A stretch of 43,639 bases of DNA from an uncultured Clostridia bacterium (GTDB lineage Bacteria; Bacillota; Clostridia; Christensenellales; UBA1242). The stretch spans positions 1 to 43,639 of the forward strand of contig CALEWH010000013.1 of assembly GCA_937925475.1 (NCBI GenBank), written 5' to 3'. The position numbers were made by a program, and so were the translations under genes. Below, one piece after another: positions 32,797 through 40,559 of this stretch; the first letter of the stretch is position 1; each line of letters starts with the position of its first letter. Below the pieces are notes generated by a model, which saw only the letters and a list, made by a program, of their open reading frames with translations, searched no databases and was not told where the DNA came from.

Positions 32797-33480
32797 TCAT
32801 TTTTTATACTGAATATCTATATAATCTTTTTTCTCGTCGTATGATGCAAATAAAACATTTTTAAGCGATTTTTTATCGAGTTTACATTTTTTGAAGAGCC
32901 ATTTTGAATCTCTGTTTAACTCGGTCAAGGTACTGTAAGAAATGTGTCCGTCGATTATTAAGTAGTTTGGGAGAGTGGGCTTTTGGGGATTTAGCCCCAT
33001 ATCTTTTATGGCAATAGGCTTTTGGTCGCCCTTTGGCATTATGCTGAGTTCGCCACTGGTTTCAAAAACTGCAAATGCCACATCGCCAATATCGAAAAAT
33101 CCTTTTTCTCGGCACATGGATATAACATCGTTTAGGTCGAGTTTGCTTCTTTTAAGTGCGTCATATTCGATTTCACCGTTGTATATTATTGTTTCAGGTT
33201 TGCCTTTGAAAAAGTGTTTGAGTTTTGGGCCTTTTCGTCCCAGATACGACACCAAAACATCGAAAAGAAAAAACACTGCCATTCCGATTAGATAGTAATA
33301 AAAAGGAGTTTGGCCGACATCGGTCGCCATTTCTGCTGCGATAGAGCCGATTGATATCCCCATAACATAGTCGACAAATTCGAGTTGGGCAATTTGTTTT
33401 TTGCCCATAAGTTTGGAGATTACAAACAAGAAAACAACCGCAGTTGTGGAAAATATAAAAAGTTTTACAATATTTGACAT
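32797..33480 (-). CDS. DUF421 membrane protein (YetF/YdfS family)
   Basis: A 227-residue protein with three N-terminal helices and a cytosolic domain. The start VFLFVISKLMGKKQIAQLEFVDYVMGISIGSIAAEMA is diagnostic of the family (G-K-q-I-a-Q-l...D...i.iGSiaa). The soluble part has PETIIYNGEI, MREKGFFDIGDVAFAVFETSGELS-like features and a closing GHI...L. Members of this family occur in Bacillus spore inner membranes and affect germination or spore resistance, which would fit the sporulation genes nearby. Confidence 0.9.
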   Translation of the reverse strand: MSNIVKLFIFSTTAVVFLFVISKLMGKKQIAQLEFVDYVMGISIGSIAAEMATDVGQTPFYYYLIGMAVFFLFDVLVSYLGRKGPKLKHFFKGKPETIIYNGEIEYDALKRSKLDLNDVISMCREKGFFDIGDVAFAVFETSGELSIMPKGDQKPIAIKDMGLNPQKPTLPNYLIIDGHISYSTLTELNRDSKWLFKKCKLDKKSLKNVLFASYDEKKDYIDIQYKK

Positions 33481-33595
33481 AGTTGATTATTTACTATGGA
33501 TGCTGTTTTATACACAAAATGCTAAATATGCGACCAATTTTATTTGTATTTTTTATACTTTTTGTTAAACTAATATTAATATGGGGGGTAAGTTA

Positions 33596-35677
33596 ATGAA
33601 AAAAATTTTCCAAAAACTTATTCTTGCGGTTTTTCTTTTGGTTCCGTGCTTCGTGCTTGTGGGCTGTGGAAAATCGGCAAGTAATAAGATAAGTGTCAAC
33701 CTTGTTGGTGGCAATGAAAATATATATTTTCAAAATGTGTCCAGCGGACAAACAAGCATAAACTTCGACAATGTTTCGTCAAAGGATAATTATGAAATAG
33801 CAGTGGTTTTTAATAACGGTTTTGACCACACAGCGCTTTCAGCAACTCTAAACGGCGAGTCTGTATCGGGTCGTTTTGTTTACTCAGATGGCAGTGTGAT
33901 AGGAAACAGTGTCGATTATTCGCAAAGTCGTGAGTGGCACTACTCGTTTAGCGGTGTCAAAGCCGACCAAAACTTGCAAATTGATGTTAGCAAATGCCAA
34001 AAAGCAAGTTTGCAAATTGGAGTAGTTGAAGACCTTAGCGGTGTTGTGAGATATGGCGTCCGCAAAGATAGCGTAGGGACTAAATACATTTCAAAAATTT
34101 CAAACAATATGTTTAAAAACAATTCTACTTTCGATCTTCCAGCGGATGGAAAAATCGACATAACATATGGTGACACTGTGTATATGTTTGTAAAAAACAC
34201 TTTCTTTGATGGTTGTGAAGACTACGCATTGAAAGTTGGCGCAGACGAGTATGTTTATAGTGCAAAACTAAATGGCGAAGAAGTAGAAGTCAATGGATAC
34301 AAAGTGTTTGTAATAAAAAACATTGATAACAACATAGAAGTTTCGTACTCGAAAAAATCTCAAAACAACCAATACTATGACAGCACGGCTGAATATCCAA
34401 ATGTCTTTTCAATAGAACATATCGCGTGGTCAAGTTCGATAATTTACGCGCCATATACTGATAGCGAAAACTATGACAGTGAAAACACAATCACTGTTAA
34501 TGGCAAGGTTTTAAAGGCTATCACTTCGTACTTTGGAAGCGGTCTATATATGTATGTTGGCGAAAATCAAAACCCAACAGATGACCCAGTAATCGATAGC
34601 ACAAATACTTGGCTAAGCAATAAAATGTATATTGTTGTGTCGATAGCGGGTGGAGAAACAATCCCAGAAGACGCAGTTCTTTATTTTATGGATAACGACC
34701 GCGGTGACAACAAAACAGCAATAGACTCAACAAAGATAATAAAAATAGATGACTATAAAGTTTGTGTTATCCTTGAAAAAGCCGATGTTGAAAGATACTT
34801 AAAAGATGTTGAAAGCAGTGGTCAGTTGTGCAAAACAGGCCATGCCTACATCGGCTTTGATTTGCCAGAGAGCAGATTGCAAGAAAAGTTTGGCGTAAAA
34901 GTTAGATATAATTCTCGTCCAGAAAATTATAAGTTGTCCGATAGTATTGTTGGATTTGCAAATTCGATGCCATATATAAAGTATGAGCAAGTTAATGGCG
35001 AAATGAGTGTAATATCTTACTGGAATATGTCACAATTGGCTATTGAAGAAAACAAAATGTATGTTATGGCGGGAAGCACTAACAATGATGTCAGAGTGAA
35101 ACATTATACAGGCGCAAAAATTATGGTTTTGGATGCGACTGGTCAAATGATCGGAACACAAATTGATTATGATTTCACTTCGACCGAACTTCAAAACAAC
35201 AATGCACAAATTGAAATCCCATCTTCAATATTGTCGCAAATAAATGGTGGCGATGTTGTGGAGATTTATATTGAATTGAAAGAAGCAATCTCAGACCAAT
35301 CAAATCATACAATCGACTTTTCAAATATCGACCTTAGCGGTGGAAAGAAGATCTTGTTTAGTACAGATTTTAATGCAAGTATGGACAAGTGGATAGAAGT
35401 AAACGAAGACAATAAGGCACTTGTAGATGTGAAAATTGGTGCTGGAAGGCCTATATACTATATAGTATTTGATATGTCATATTCTCTAAATAGTATTAAG
35501 TTGTATTATGGAGATATAAACAATTATGTTGATGTGTCGACTTCGTCATCTTGTAGCGACGTAGAAGACCAAGGCATATTTGTTGAGATAATGAGTGAAA
35601 TGTACAGTGTAAAATACTTAGCCTTAAATAAAACATTTATGGAAAACGAATGCAAGCTTAATGCATCGGCCGACTAA
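33596..35677 (+). CDS. Large lipoprotein of unknown function
   Basis: ATG 33596 follows a GGGGGGTAAG site. The 693-residue precursor has a classical lipid signal: MKKIFQKL, hydrophobic core, and lipobox LVGC near residue 24. The body has many short beta strands with Asp/Asn-Gly turns, such as GESVSGRFVYSDGSVIGNS and YGDTVYMFVKNTFFDGC. No domain was recognised. It is likely secreted and anchored to the outer face of the membrane. It has its own terminator and is divergent from the DUF421 gene. Confidence 0.8.
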   Translation: MKKIFQKLILAVFLLVPCFVLVGCGKSASNKISVNLVGGNENIYFQNVSSGQTSINFDNVSSKDNYEIAVVFNNGFDHTALSATLNGESVSGRFVYSDGSVIGNSVDYSQSREWHYSFSGVKADQNLQIDVSKCQKASLQIGVVEDLSGVVRYGVRKDSVGTKYISKISNNMFKNNSTFDLPADGKIDITYGDTVYMFVKNTFFDGCEDYALKVGADEYVYSAKLNGEEVEVNGYKVFVIKNIDNNIEVSYSKKSQNNQYYDSTAEYPNVFSIEHIAWSSSIIYAPYTDSENYDSENTITVNGKVLKAITSYFGSGLYMYVGENQNPTDDPVIDSTNTWLSNKMYIVVSIAGGETIPEDAVLYFMDNDRGDNKTAIDSTKIIKIDDYKVCVILEKADVERYLKDVESSGQLCKTGHAYIGFDLPESRLQEKFGVKVRYNSRPENYKLSDSIVGFANSMPYIKYEQVNGEMSVISYWNMSQLAIEENKMYVMAGSTNNDVRVKHYTGAKIMVLDATGQMIGTQIDYDFTSTELQNNNAQIEIPSSILSQINGGDVVEIYIELKEAISDQSNHTIDFSNIDLSGGKKILFSTDFNASMDKWIEVNEDNKALVDVKIGAGRPIYYIVFDMSYSLNSIKLYYGDINNYVDVSTSSSCSDVEDQGIFVEIMSEMYSVKYLALNKTFMENECKLNASAD

Positions 35678-35686
35678 ATTGAACGC

Positions 35687-35715
35687 AAAAACCGAGAGCA
35701 ATCTCGGTTTTTTTT
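35687..35715 (+). terminator. Terminator of the 33596 lipoprotein
   Basis: AAAAACCGAGA / TCTCGGTTTTT eleven-bp stem, loop GCAA, long T run. Confidence 0.95.
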
Positions 35716-35840
35716 GTGTAAAAATTAAGATTAGTCAGTAAAACTTTTTTATTTGCAAGATATTTTTAAATAAGCGTATAAAAGGCAAATTGCTTGTTAT
35801 TGGGAGAAATAAATATATAAAAGATGTTTTTCAAAACATT

Positions 35841-35848
35841 TTCGACAA
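35841..35848. promoter_or_regulatory. 0A-box upstream of spo0A
   Basis: TTCGACAA is the exact complement of TTGTCGAA, the core Spo0A binding site. It lies 131 bp before the spo0A ATG. A second, weaker copy (TTCGACTT) sits at 35915-35922, just before the -10. This suggests spo0A autoregulation. Confidence 0.6.
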
Positions 35849-35928
35849 AATCTTTTTGTATTTGTCAATAGAGCACAAACACAGACATTGTTTTCGGGAC
35901 TTTTCCTTTTAAAATTCGACTTGTGGTG

Positions 35929-35937
35929 TGATATAGT
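35929..35937 (+). promoter_or_regulatory. Extended -10 promoter of spo0A
   Basis: TGATATAGT (35929-35937): TG one base before TATAGT. The -35 is weak (TTAAAA), as expected for a regulated promoter. AAAGGAGAGG follows before ATG 35979. Confidence 0.5.
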
Positions 35938-35978
35938 CATAATGTTGTTACAACTTACAACAAACAAAGGAGAGGTGT

Positions 35979-36731
35979 ATGGAACAAAAAAATATTATTG
36001 TACTAGATGCTAGTGCACAAATGAGAAGTGGAATGGTTGACCATTTCAAAAACAGCCCAAAGTACAAAGTAGTGGGTGAGTACGACGACCTTGAAATGGC
36101 ACTTAATTATATACAAAACAATACTGTTGATCTTATAATTAGTGACCTAGTTTTCTCAAAACTTGATGGGTTGTCATTCTTGGAACGGTTGAAAGAAATC
36201 GGAAAGCAGAGCCCCAAGGTTATTATAGTGTCTTCGTTGTATGAAGATAGCATAGTAAATCAAGCGCTAAAACTTGGCGTGTCGTATTATATGTTAAAGC
36301 CAGTCGACTTTTCAACTCTTGAAAAGAGAATGGACACTTTGACCGCGCAAGATAGTATGGCCAAAGTAGGCGCAAACAAAAATCGTGCTTTGGAAGAAAA
36401 GATAACAAACATTTTCTTGACTGTGGGCATTCCTGCGCATATAAAAGGTTATCAATTTTTGCGTGAAGCAATCAAGATGGCGATAGATAATCCTGAAATT
36501 ATCAACAGCATAACTAAAAAACTTTATCCATCTATTGCGGACAGATTTGACACAAGCGCAAGCAAGGTTGAGCGTGCTATAAGACACGCGATTGAGGTTG
36601 CGTGGAATAGGGGCAAGATAGAAAATATTAACACTTTATTTGGAATTAGAGTATACAATAACAATGAAAAGCCAACAAATGGTGAGTTTATCGCACTTGT
36701 TGCGGACAAAATGCTCATTGAGGGTGCTTAA
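35979..36731 (+). CDS. spo0A: Sporulation master regulator Spo0A
   Basis: A 250-residue response regulator. The DNA-binding half is highly conserved (VGIPAHIKGYQFLREAI, SITKKLYPSIADRF, SASKVERAIRHAIEVAWNRG), so it should bind 0A-boxes. The receiver is unusual: the phospho-acceptor Asp is in IISDLV (residue 56) and the Lys is in YYMLKPVDF (residue 107), but the N-terminal acidic pair reads LDAS (D10, A11) where most Spo0A have two acidic residues. Phosphorylation and Mg2+ binding may differ. It controls entry into sporulation, and the window contains several probable targets. Confidence 0.95.
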   Translation: MEQKNIIVLDASAQMRSGMVDHFKNSPKYKVVGEYDDLEMALNYIQNNTVDLIISDLVFSKLDGLSFLERLKEIGKQSPKVIIVSSLYEDSIVNQALKLGVSYYMLKPVDFSTLEKRMDTLTAQDSMAKVGANKNRALEEKITNIFLTVGIPAHIKGYQFLREAIKMAIDNPEIINSITKKLYPSIADRFDTSASKVERAIRHAIEVAWNRGKIENINTLFGIRVYNNNEKPTNGEFIALVADKMLIEGA

Positions 36732-36772
36732 AAATACTCAAAAATATTTTTGAAAAAATGTATATAAAGTTC

Positions 36773-36801
36773 TTTACAAGAACATAATATCTAACTATAA
36801 T
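36773..36801 (+). promoter_or_regulatory. Promoter of the acidic zinc-ribbon gene
   Basis: TTTACA (36773-36778), 17-bp spacer, TATAAT (36796-36801). AGGAGATAGGAG follows before ATG 36839. An A/T motif like an UP element lies upstream (36740-36759). Confidence 0.8.
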
Positions 36802-36838
36802 ATAACAAGCAAAAATATTTCAGGAGATAGGAGATATT

Positions 36839-37375
36839 ATGAAAAAGGTAGAATACATAAAATGTCCTAGATGCGAACTTAATTACATTCAAAAGAAAGA
36901 CAAATATTGTGATGTTTGCAAGCAAGAAATGAAGGCTGGCGCAATAGACGATTATGACCTTGACGAGTTGGAAGAAGGAGTCGAACTTTGCCCAATATGT
37001 AAGGTCAACTATCTAAACGATGGCGAAACTATCTGTGCATATTGCCAAGAAGAAAAACAAGCCTTTGACAAAGACGACAATCAAGACGATTGGAGCAACC
37101 ATATTGACAAATCGGCAGATACAAGTGACGAAGACGAAGATATGGATTTGTTGCCTGTTGAAAACGATGAGATTGACGAAGAACTTGACTCGGCATTTTC
37201 AAAAGACTTGGACGAAGACTTTGCGGACGACCTTGATGACGAGGACGAAGACGGTGAGTATTCGGACGAACTAGACGATTTTGACGATGATGGTGACATT
37301 GACGACTTCGACGAAGACGATGAAGATGACGACGAAGACAACGATGCAAATTCGGACGATGATGACGAATATTAA
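36839..37375 (+). CDS. Zinc-ribbon protein with an extremely acidic C-terminal tail
   Basis: A 178-residue protein with four CxxC pairs in its first 70 residues: CPRC (9-12), CDVC (24-27), CPIC (51-54) and CAYC (66-69), two zinc ribbons in all. From about residue 78 onwards it is almost entirely Asp and Glu, with short Ser and Phe interruptions and no apparent fold. Proteins of this build often mimic nucleic acid or bind basic partners, but no family is recognised. It has a strong promoter and terminator of its own and lies between spo0A and veg. Confidence 0.8.
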   Translation: MKKVEYIKCPRCELNYIQKKDKYCDVCKQEMKAGAIDDYDLDELEEGVELCPICKVNYLNDGETICAYCQEEKQAFDKDDNQDDWSNHIDKSADTSDEDEDMDLLPVENDEIDEELDSAFSKDLDEDFADDLDDEDEDGEYSDELDDFDDDGDIDDFDEDDEDDDEDNDANSDDDDEY

Positions 37376-37404
37376 AAAGACCTGACCTGATCGGGTCTTT
37401 TTTT
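37374..37404 (+). terminator. Terminator of the acidic zinc-ribbon gene
   Basis: AAAAAGACC / GGGTCTTTTT stem with a 10-nt loop and T run. Confidence 0.8.
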
Positions 37405-37454
37405 GTACAGAATATAATTGAGATTTTAAGGATATAATAGTATGTGAGGTGAAT

Positions 37455-37682
37455 ATGGAATTTAATTCTCTGACTGCTGTTAAGGACAAGGTAAACAATC
37501 TCAAAGGAAAAAGTGTGGAGTTTGAAATAAATAAAGGTAGAAATAAGATCGTGACCCTTAGTGCGGTTATTGATCAAGTATATCCGAGTATGTTCGTAAT
37601 TAAGCCAAATAGCAAAGTTGACCTTGATAGATGGAGTTATAGTTATAACGATGTCTTGTGTGGTGATATAAAATTTTTATAG
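37455..37682 (+). CDS. veg: Veg family protein
   Basis: ATG 37455, preceded by GAGGTG. The 75-residue protein follows the Veg pattern: KVNNLKGKSVEFEINKGRNK, then YPSMFVIK and RWSYSYNDVLCGDIKF. In B. subtilis Veg is an abundant small protein that promotes biofilm formation by countering SinR. No terminator is visible after it, and the next gene starts 65 bp later, so read-through is possible. Confidence 0.9.
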   Translation: MEFNSLTAVKDKVNNLKGKSVEFEINKGRNKIVTLSAVIDQVYPSMFVIKPNSKVDLDRWSYSYNDVLCGDIKFL

Positions 37683-37747
37683 TTTTTAGTCATAAAACCC
37701 TATTTTTGCAAATATGATATAGCAACAAAACTTAGGGGGTTTTACAA

Positions 37748-39268
37748 ATGGCAATTAATGCAAAATATGAAAAGGTGTTGGCGGGTTATAGAGAAAAACT
37801 AGGCAAAACACAAGTTGTTGTGGACTTCAAACTACCTATGAATGACGCTGTCGCTAAGGTGCTTTGCGTGTCTGCAAGGGTTTTCGTGGCAAACGCTGAG
37901 AGCGTCGATAAGACCGTAAACTATAACGGCTTTGTCGGCTTCCAAGTAGTGTACAAAAACCAAGATGGCGTTGTGGGCGGATCGACCTTTACAGCCGAGT
38001 TTAAGGACAAGTACGAGTCTGAAACTGACATAATGGGCACAACACCAATAATAAATGCAAATGTTGTGGACACCACAACTACGCTTGACAATGGCGAAGT
38101 AAAAGTAAGCGCAATAATCGAATTGGATATTGATGTCATTAGACAAAACGAAATTGGTGTGCTTGTAGATGTGACCGATATGCAAACAAAGAAAGAAGAT
38201 TTTTCTTATAGCACATATAGCGGACTTGCGTATGACAAATGGGATGTTGTGGGTGATATCGAAATAAAAGATAGTGTCAAATCTGTGCTTGCGGTTTTGC
38301 CAAATACATACATCGAAAGCGTAACTCCAAACGACAAATTTGTTACTGTAAAAGGCGGAGTTGATGTTGAGATTTGTTATCTTACAGATGACAATATGCT
38401 TCGCACACAAAATCAAAACTTGACTTTCACTCAAGAAGTTGCTGGTGATTTTCTAAATGATTTGTCTGAGATAAACTCAGGACTAGCAAATGACATTAAT
38501 GAAAATAAGATCACCACAACTATTGATACAGATATGTCTACAATCAATGTTGTTTTGCCGATGGTGTATAGAGGATATACTTTCAATCTAAACACACTTG
38601 ATGTGGTTGTGGATGCATATAGTCTTACAAACTTTTCAAATTTCACTACCACAAGTATCAAAACATATAAAGCTGTTGATAGTGTGTCTTGGGAAGAAAA
38701 AATCACAAATACTCTCCAACTTGATGAAAATGCACCAGTAGTAGATGAAGTACTGGGAACTTGCTGTGATAGTATTGTTGTGGCAAACTCGGAGATTGTG
38801 GACGGCAGAATTACAGTCGAAGGTGTGGCACACACAACTCTTGCTTATCTAAACAAAGAAACAAATACTCTTCATTCGGTTGAGATAGAAATACCTTTCA
38901 CCACAAGCAATACTGTTGATGTCGATGGTGATGTGTCAAACACAGCATTCGTCACCCTTATCAATGTTTGCGGAAAAGCGCGTAGGGGTAGAGATCTTGA
39001 AGTAAGTGGAACACTATTGGTGTATGTAGATATGTATGACACTATCAACGAAGGCGTCGTGACAGATGTCGTGCTTGAAGACGAGATACCTGAAAACGAA
39101 TGTGCAATGAGTTTTTACTTTGCAAAAGAAGGCGATACTGTATGGGATATTGCAAAAGAAATGTCTATTACTGTAGATGATTTGTTGTTGCAAAATCCGC
39201 TTCTTGCTGACCCTGTGGAAAGGGGAACAAGAATTGTTGTTTATCGTCAAAGATTAGTTGAATATTAA
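37748..39268 (+). CDS. sipL: SipL-like spore coat anchoring protein (SPOCS domains plus LysM)
   Basis: A 506-residue protein with AGGGGG before ATG 37748. Beta-rich SPOCS (DUF3794) domains fill most of it; repeats such as KTQVVVDFKLPMNDAVAKVLCVSA, KVTVKGG-like segments and SEIVDGRITVEGVAHTTLAYL are visible. The C-terminal 45 or so residues are a LysM domain (AKEGDTVWDIAKEMSITVDDLLLQNP in form). This is the SipL architecture; in C. difficile SipL binds SpoIVA through LysM and anchors the coat around the forespore. It points to a clostridial coat. Confidence 0.88.
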   Translation: MAINAKYEKVLAGYREKLGKTQVVVDFKLPMNDAVAKVLCVSARVFVANAESVDKTVNYNGFVGFQVVYKNQDGVVGGSTFTAEFKDKYESETDIMGTTPIINANVVDTTTTLDNGEVKVSAIIELDIDVIRQNEIGVLVDVTDMQTKKEDFSYSTYSGLAYDKWDVVGDIEIKDSVKSVLAVLPNTYIESVTPNDKFVTVKGGVDVEICYLTDDNMLRTQNQNLTFTQEVAGDFLNDLSEINSGLANDINENKITTTIDTDMSTINVVLPMVYRGYTFNLNTLDVVVDAYSLTNFSNFTTTSIKTYKAVDSVSWEEKITNTLQLDENAPVVDEVLGTCCDSIVVANSEIVDGRITVEGVAHTTLAYLNKETNTLHSVEIEIPFTTSNTVDVDGDVSNTAFVTLINVCGKARRGRDLEVSGTLLVYVDMYDTINEGVVTDVVLEDEIPENECAMSFYFAKEGDTVWDIAKEMSITVDDLLLQNPLLADPVERGTRIVVYRQRLVEY

Positions 39269-39286
39269 TGTGCCTTTTGTACCCTT

Positions 39287-39312
39287 AAAAACCCACTTCG
39301 GTGGGTTTTTTA
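39287..39312 (+). terminator. Terminator of sipL
   Basis: AAAAACCCAC / GTGGGTTTTT stem closed by a stable TTCG tetraloop and T run. Confidence 0.95.
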
Positions 39313-39395
39313 AGTTTTAAAAACAAATTGTAGAAAGAGTATTTTATAAAGTATTAATATTGTTTTTTGTGTCAATAATCAATTAGAGGTGGATT

Positions 39396-39905
39396 ATGAA
39401 AAAATACATATTAATACTTTTTTTGCCAATAATTATACTATTTTGTGGTTGTAGCAATACATTTTCTGCCAAAAACTCGTATTTGCGTATACATATAAGA
39501 GCAAATTCTAATAGTGAAGTAGATCAAAACATAAAGTATAAAATAAGAGATTTGGTTGTCACATATGTGACTCCAAAAGTCAGTGATTGTAAAAGCAAAC
39601 AAGGAGTAATTGATTTACTAAACAATGAAAATTATAAGATGACATTAATTATTGATGAGTTTTTGCGTGATAATGGTTTTGATTATGGCTGTAACATAGC
39701 TATCAATAATGAGTTTTTCCCTACACGCTCTTATGATGATTTGACTCTTGAAGCCGACTACTATGACGCTTTGATTATCAATCTTGGTTCGGGCTCTGGA
39801 AACAACTGGTGGTGCGTTGTCTATCCGCCACTTTGTTTTAAAGGTGAAGGAAAAATAGTATACAAGAGTAAAATTAAGGAAATTATTGAAAAAATATGGG
39901 GGTAA
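39396..39905 (+). CDS. spoIIR: Stage II sporulation protein R
   Basis: A 169-residue protein after AGAGGTGG. The N-terminus is a signal with lipobox-like FCGC. The mature part is typical: LRIHIRANSNSEVDQNIKYKIRD near the start, then FFPTRSYDDLTLEADYYDAL and the hallmark SGNNWWCVVYPPLCF. SpoIIR is made in the forespore and signals across the septum to make the protease SpoIIGA process pro-sigma-E. It is the first gene of a tight run, spoIIR-sleB-ypeB. Confidence 0.92.
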   Translation: MKKYILILFLPIIILFCGCSNTFSAKNSYLRIHIRANSNSEVDQNIKYKIRDLVVTYVTPKVSDCKSKQGVIDLLNNENYKMTLIIDEFLRDNGFDYGCNIAINNEFFPTRSYDDLTLEADYYDALIINLGSGSGNNWWCVVYPPLCFKGEGKIVYKSKIKEIIEKIWG

Positions 39906-39906
39906 T

Positions 39907-40551
39907 ATGCAAAATACTCGAAATATAATGATTTTTTTATTAATACTTATGCTGGTCAGTTTTAATGTGTTTTTTGGCTGGGAGACAAACGACAAAGCGT
40001 ATGCCGACACAGCTCGCACTATGGAGATCCAACGTCGTTTAACCGAATATGGATATTATGATGGAGCTATTAATGGTTATTTTGACGACTTAACTGTTGT
40101 GGCTATAAAGAAATTTCAAGAAAACAATGGTCTTAATGTAACTGGTGCTGTTGATGGCGCTACTGCATCTGCACTTGGTGTATATATGAGTGCGCAAGAA
40201 AACTATGATCTATATATTCTTGCAAAATGTATTCACGCAGAAGCACGCGGAGAGTCATATATTGGCAAAGTAGCAGTAGGTGCTGTCATTTTGAATAGGG
40301 TTGCTGACGAAAAGTTCCCTAATACAATATATGGCGTGATTTATCAACCTTGGGCGTTTACTTGCACTGAAGACGGTCAAATTGATCTCGAACCTGATCG
40401 TGCATCATGGCAAGCGGCACAAGATGCGCTTAATGGCTGGGATCCAACATATGGTTGTATTTATTACTACAATCCAAAAACAGCAACAAGTAGTTGGATT
40501 TTCAATCGCGAGATAGTGACCACTATTGGCGACCATGTATTTTGTATTTAG
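39907..40551 (+). CDS. sleB: Spore cortex-lytic enzyme SleB
   Basis: ATG 39907 follows GGGGGT and lies 1 bp after the spoIIR stop. The 214-residue precursor has a signal peptide (hydrophobic to about residue 30, then AYADTA), a peptidoglycan-binding domain (EIQRRLTEYGYYDGAINGYF) and the SleB/CwlJ hydrolase domain (CIHAEARGESYIGKVAVGAV, with the catalytic Glu in HAEARGE). It degrades cortex muramic lactam peptidoglycan during germination and needs YpeB, encoded next. Confidence 0.95.
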   Translation: MQNTRNIMIFLLILMLVSFNVFFGWETNDKAYADTARTMEIQRRLTEYGYYDGAINGYFDDLTVVAIKKFQENNGLNVTGAVDGATASALGVYMSAQENYDLYILAKCIHAEARGESYIGKVAVGAVILNRVADEKFPNTIYGVIYQPWAFTCTEDGQIDLEPDRASWQAAQDALNGWDPTYGCIYYYNPKTATSSWIFNREIVTTIGDHVFCI

Positions 40552-40559
40552 GAGGGGAT

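Noticed and set aside
35870..35940. Sigma-H promoter for spo0A
   Set aside because: I could not find a convincing AGGA...GAAT pair at the right spacing; only the extended -10 and the 0A-boxes are supported.
37029..37577. Arg/His-rich minus-strand ORF
   Set aside because: It is the shadow of the GAC/GAA-rich acidic gene read backwards; it has no ribosome site.
37832..38434. 200-codon minus-strand ORF inside sipL
   Set aside because: It is an antisense shadow of a well-supported gene with matching domains.
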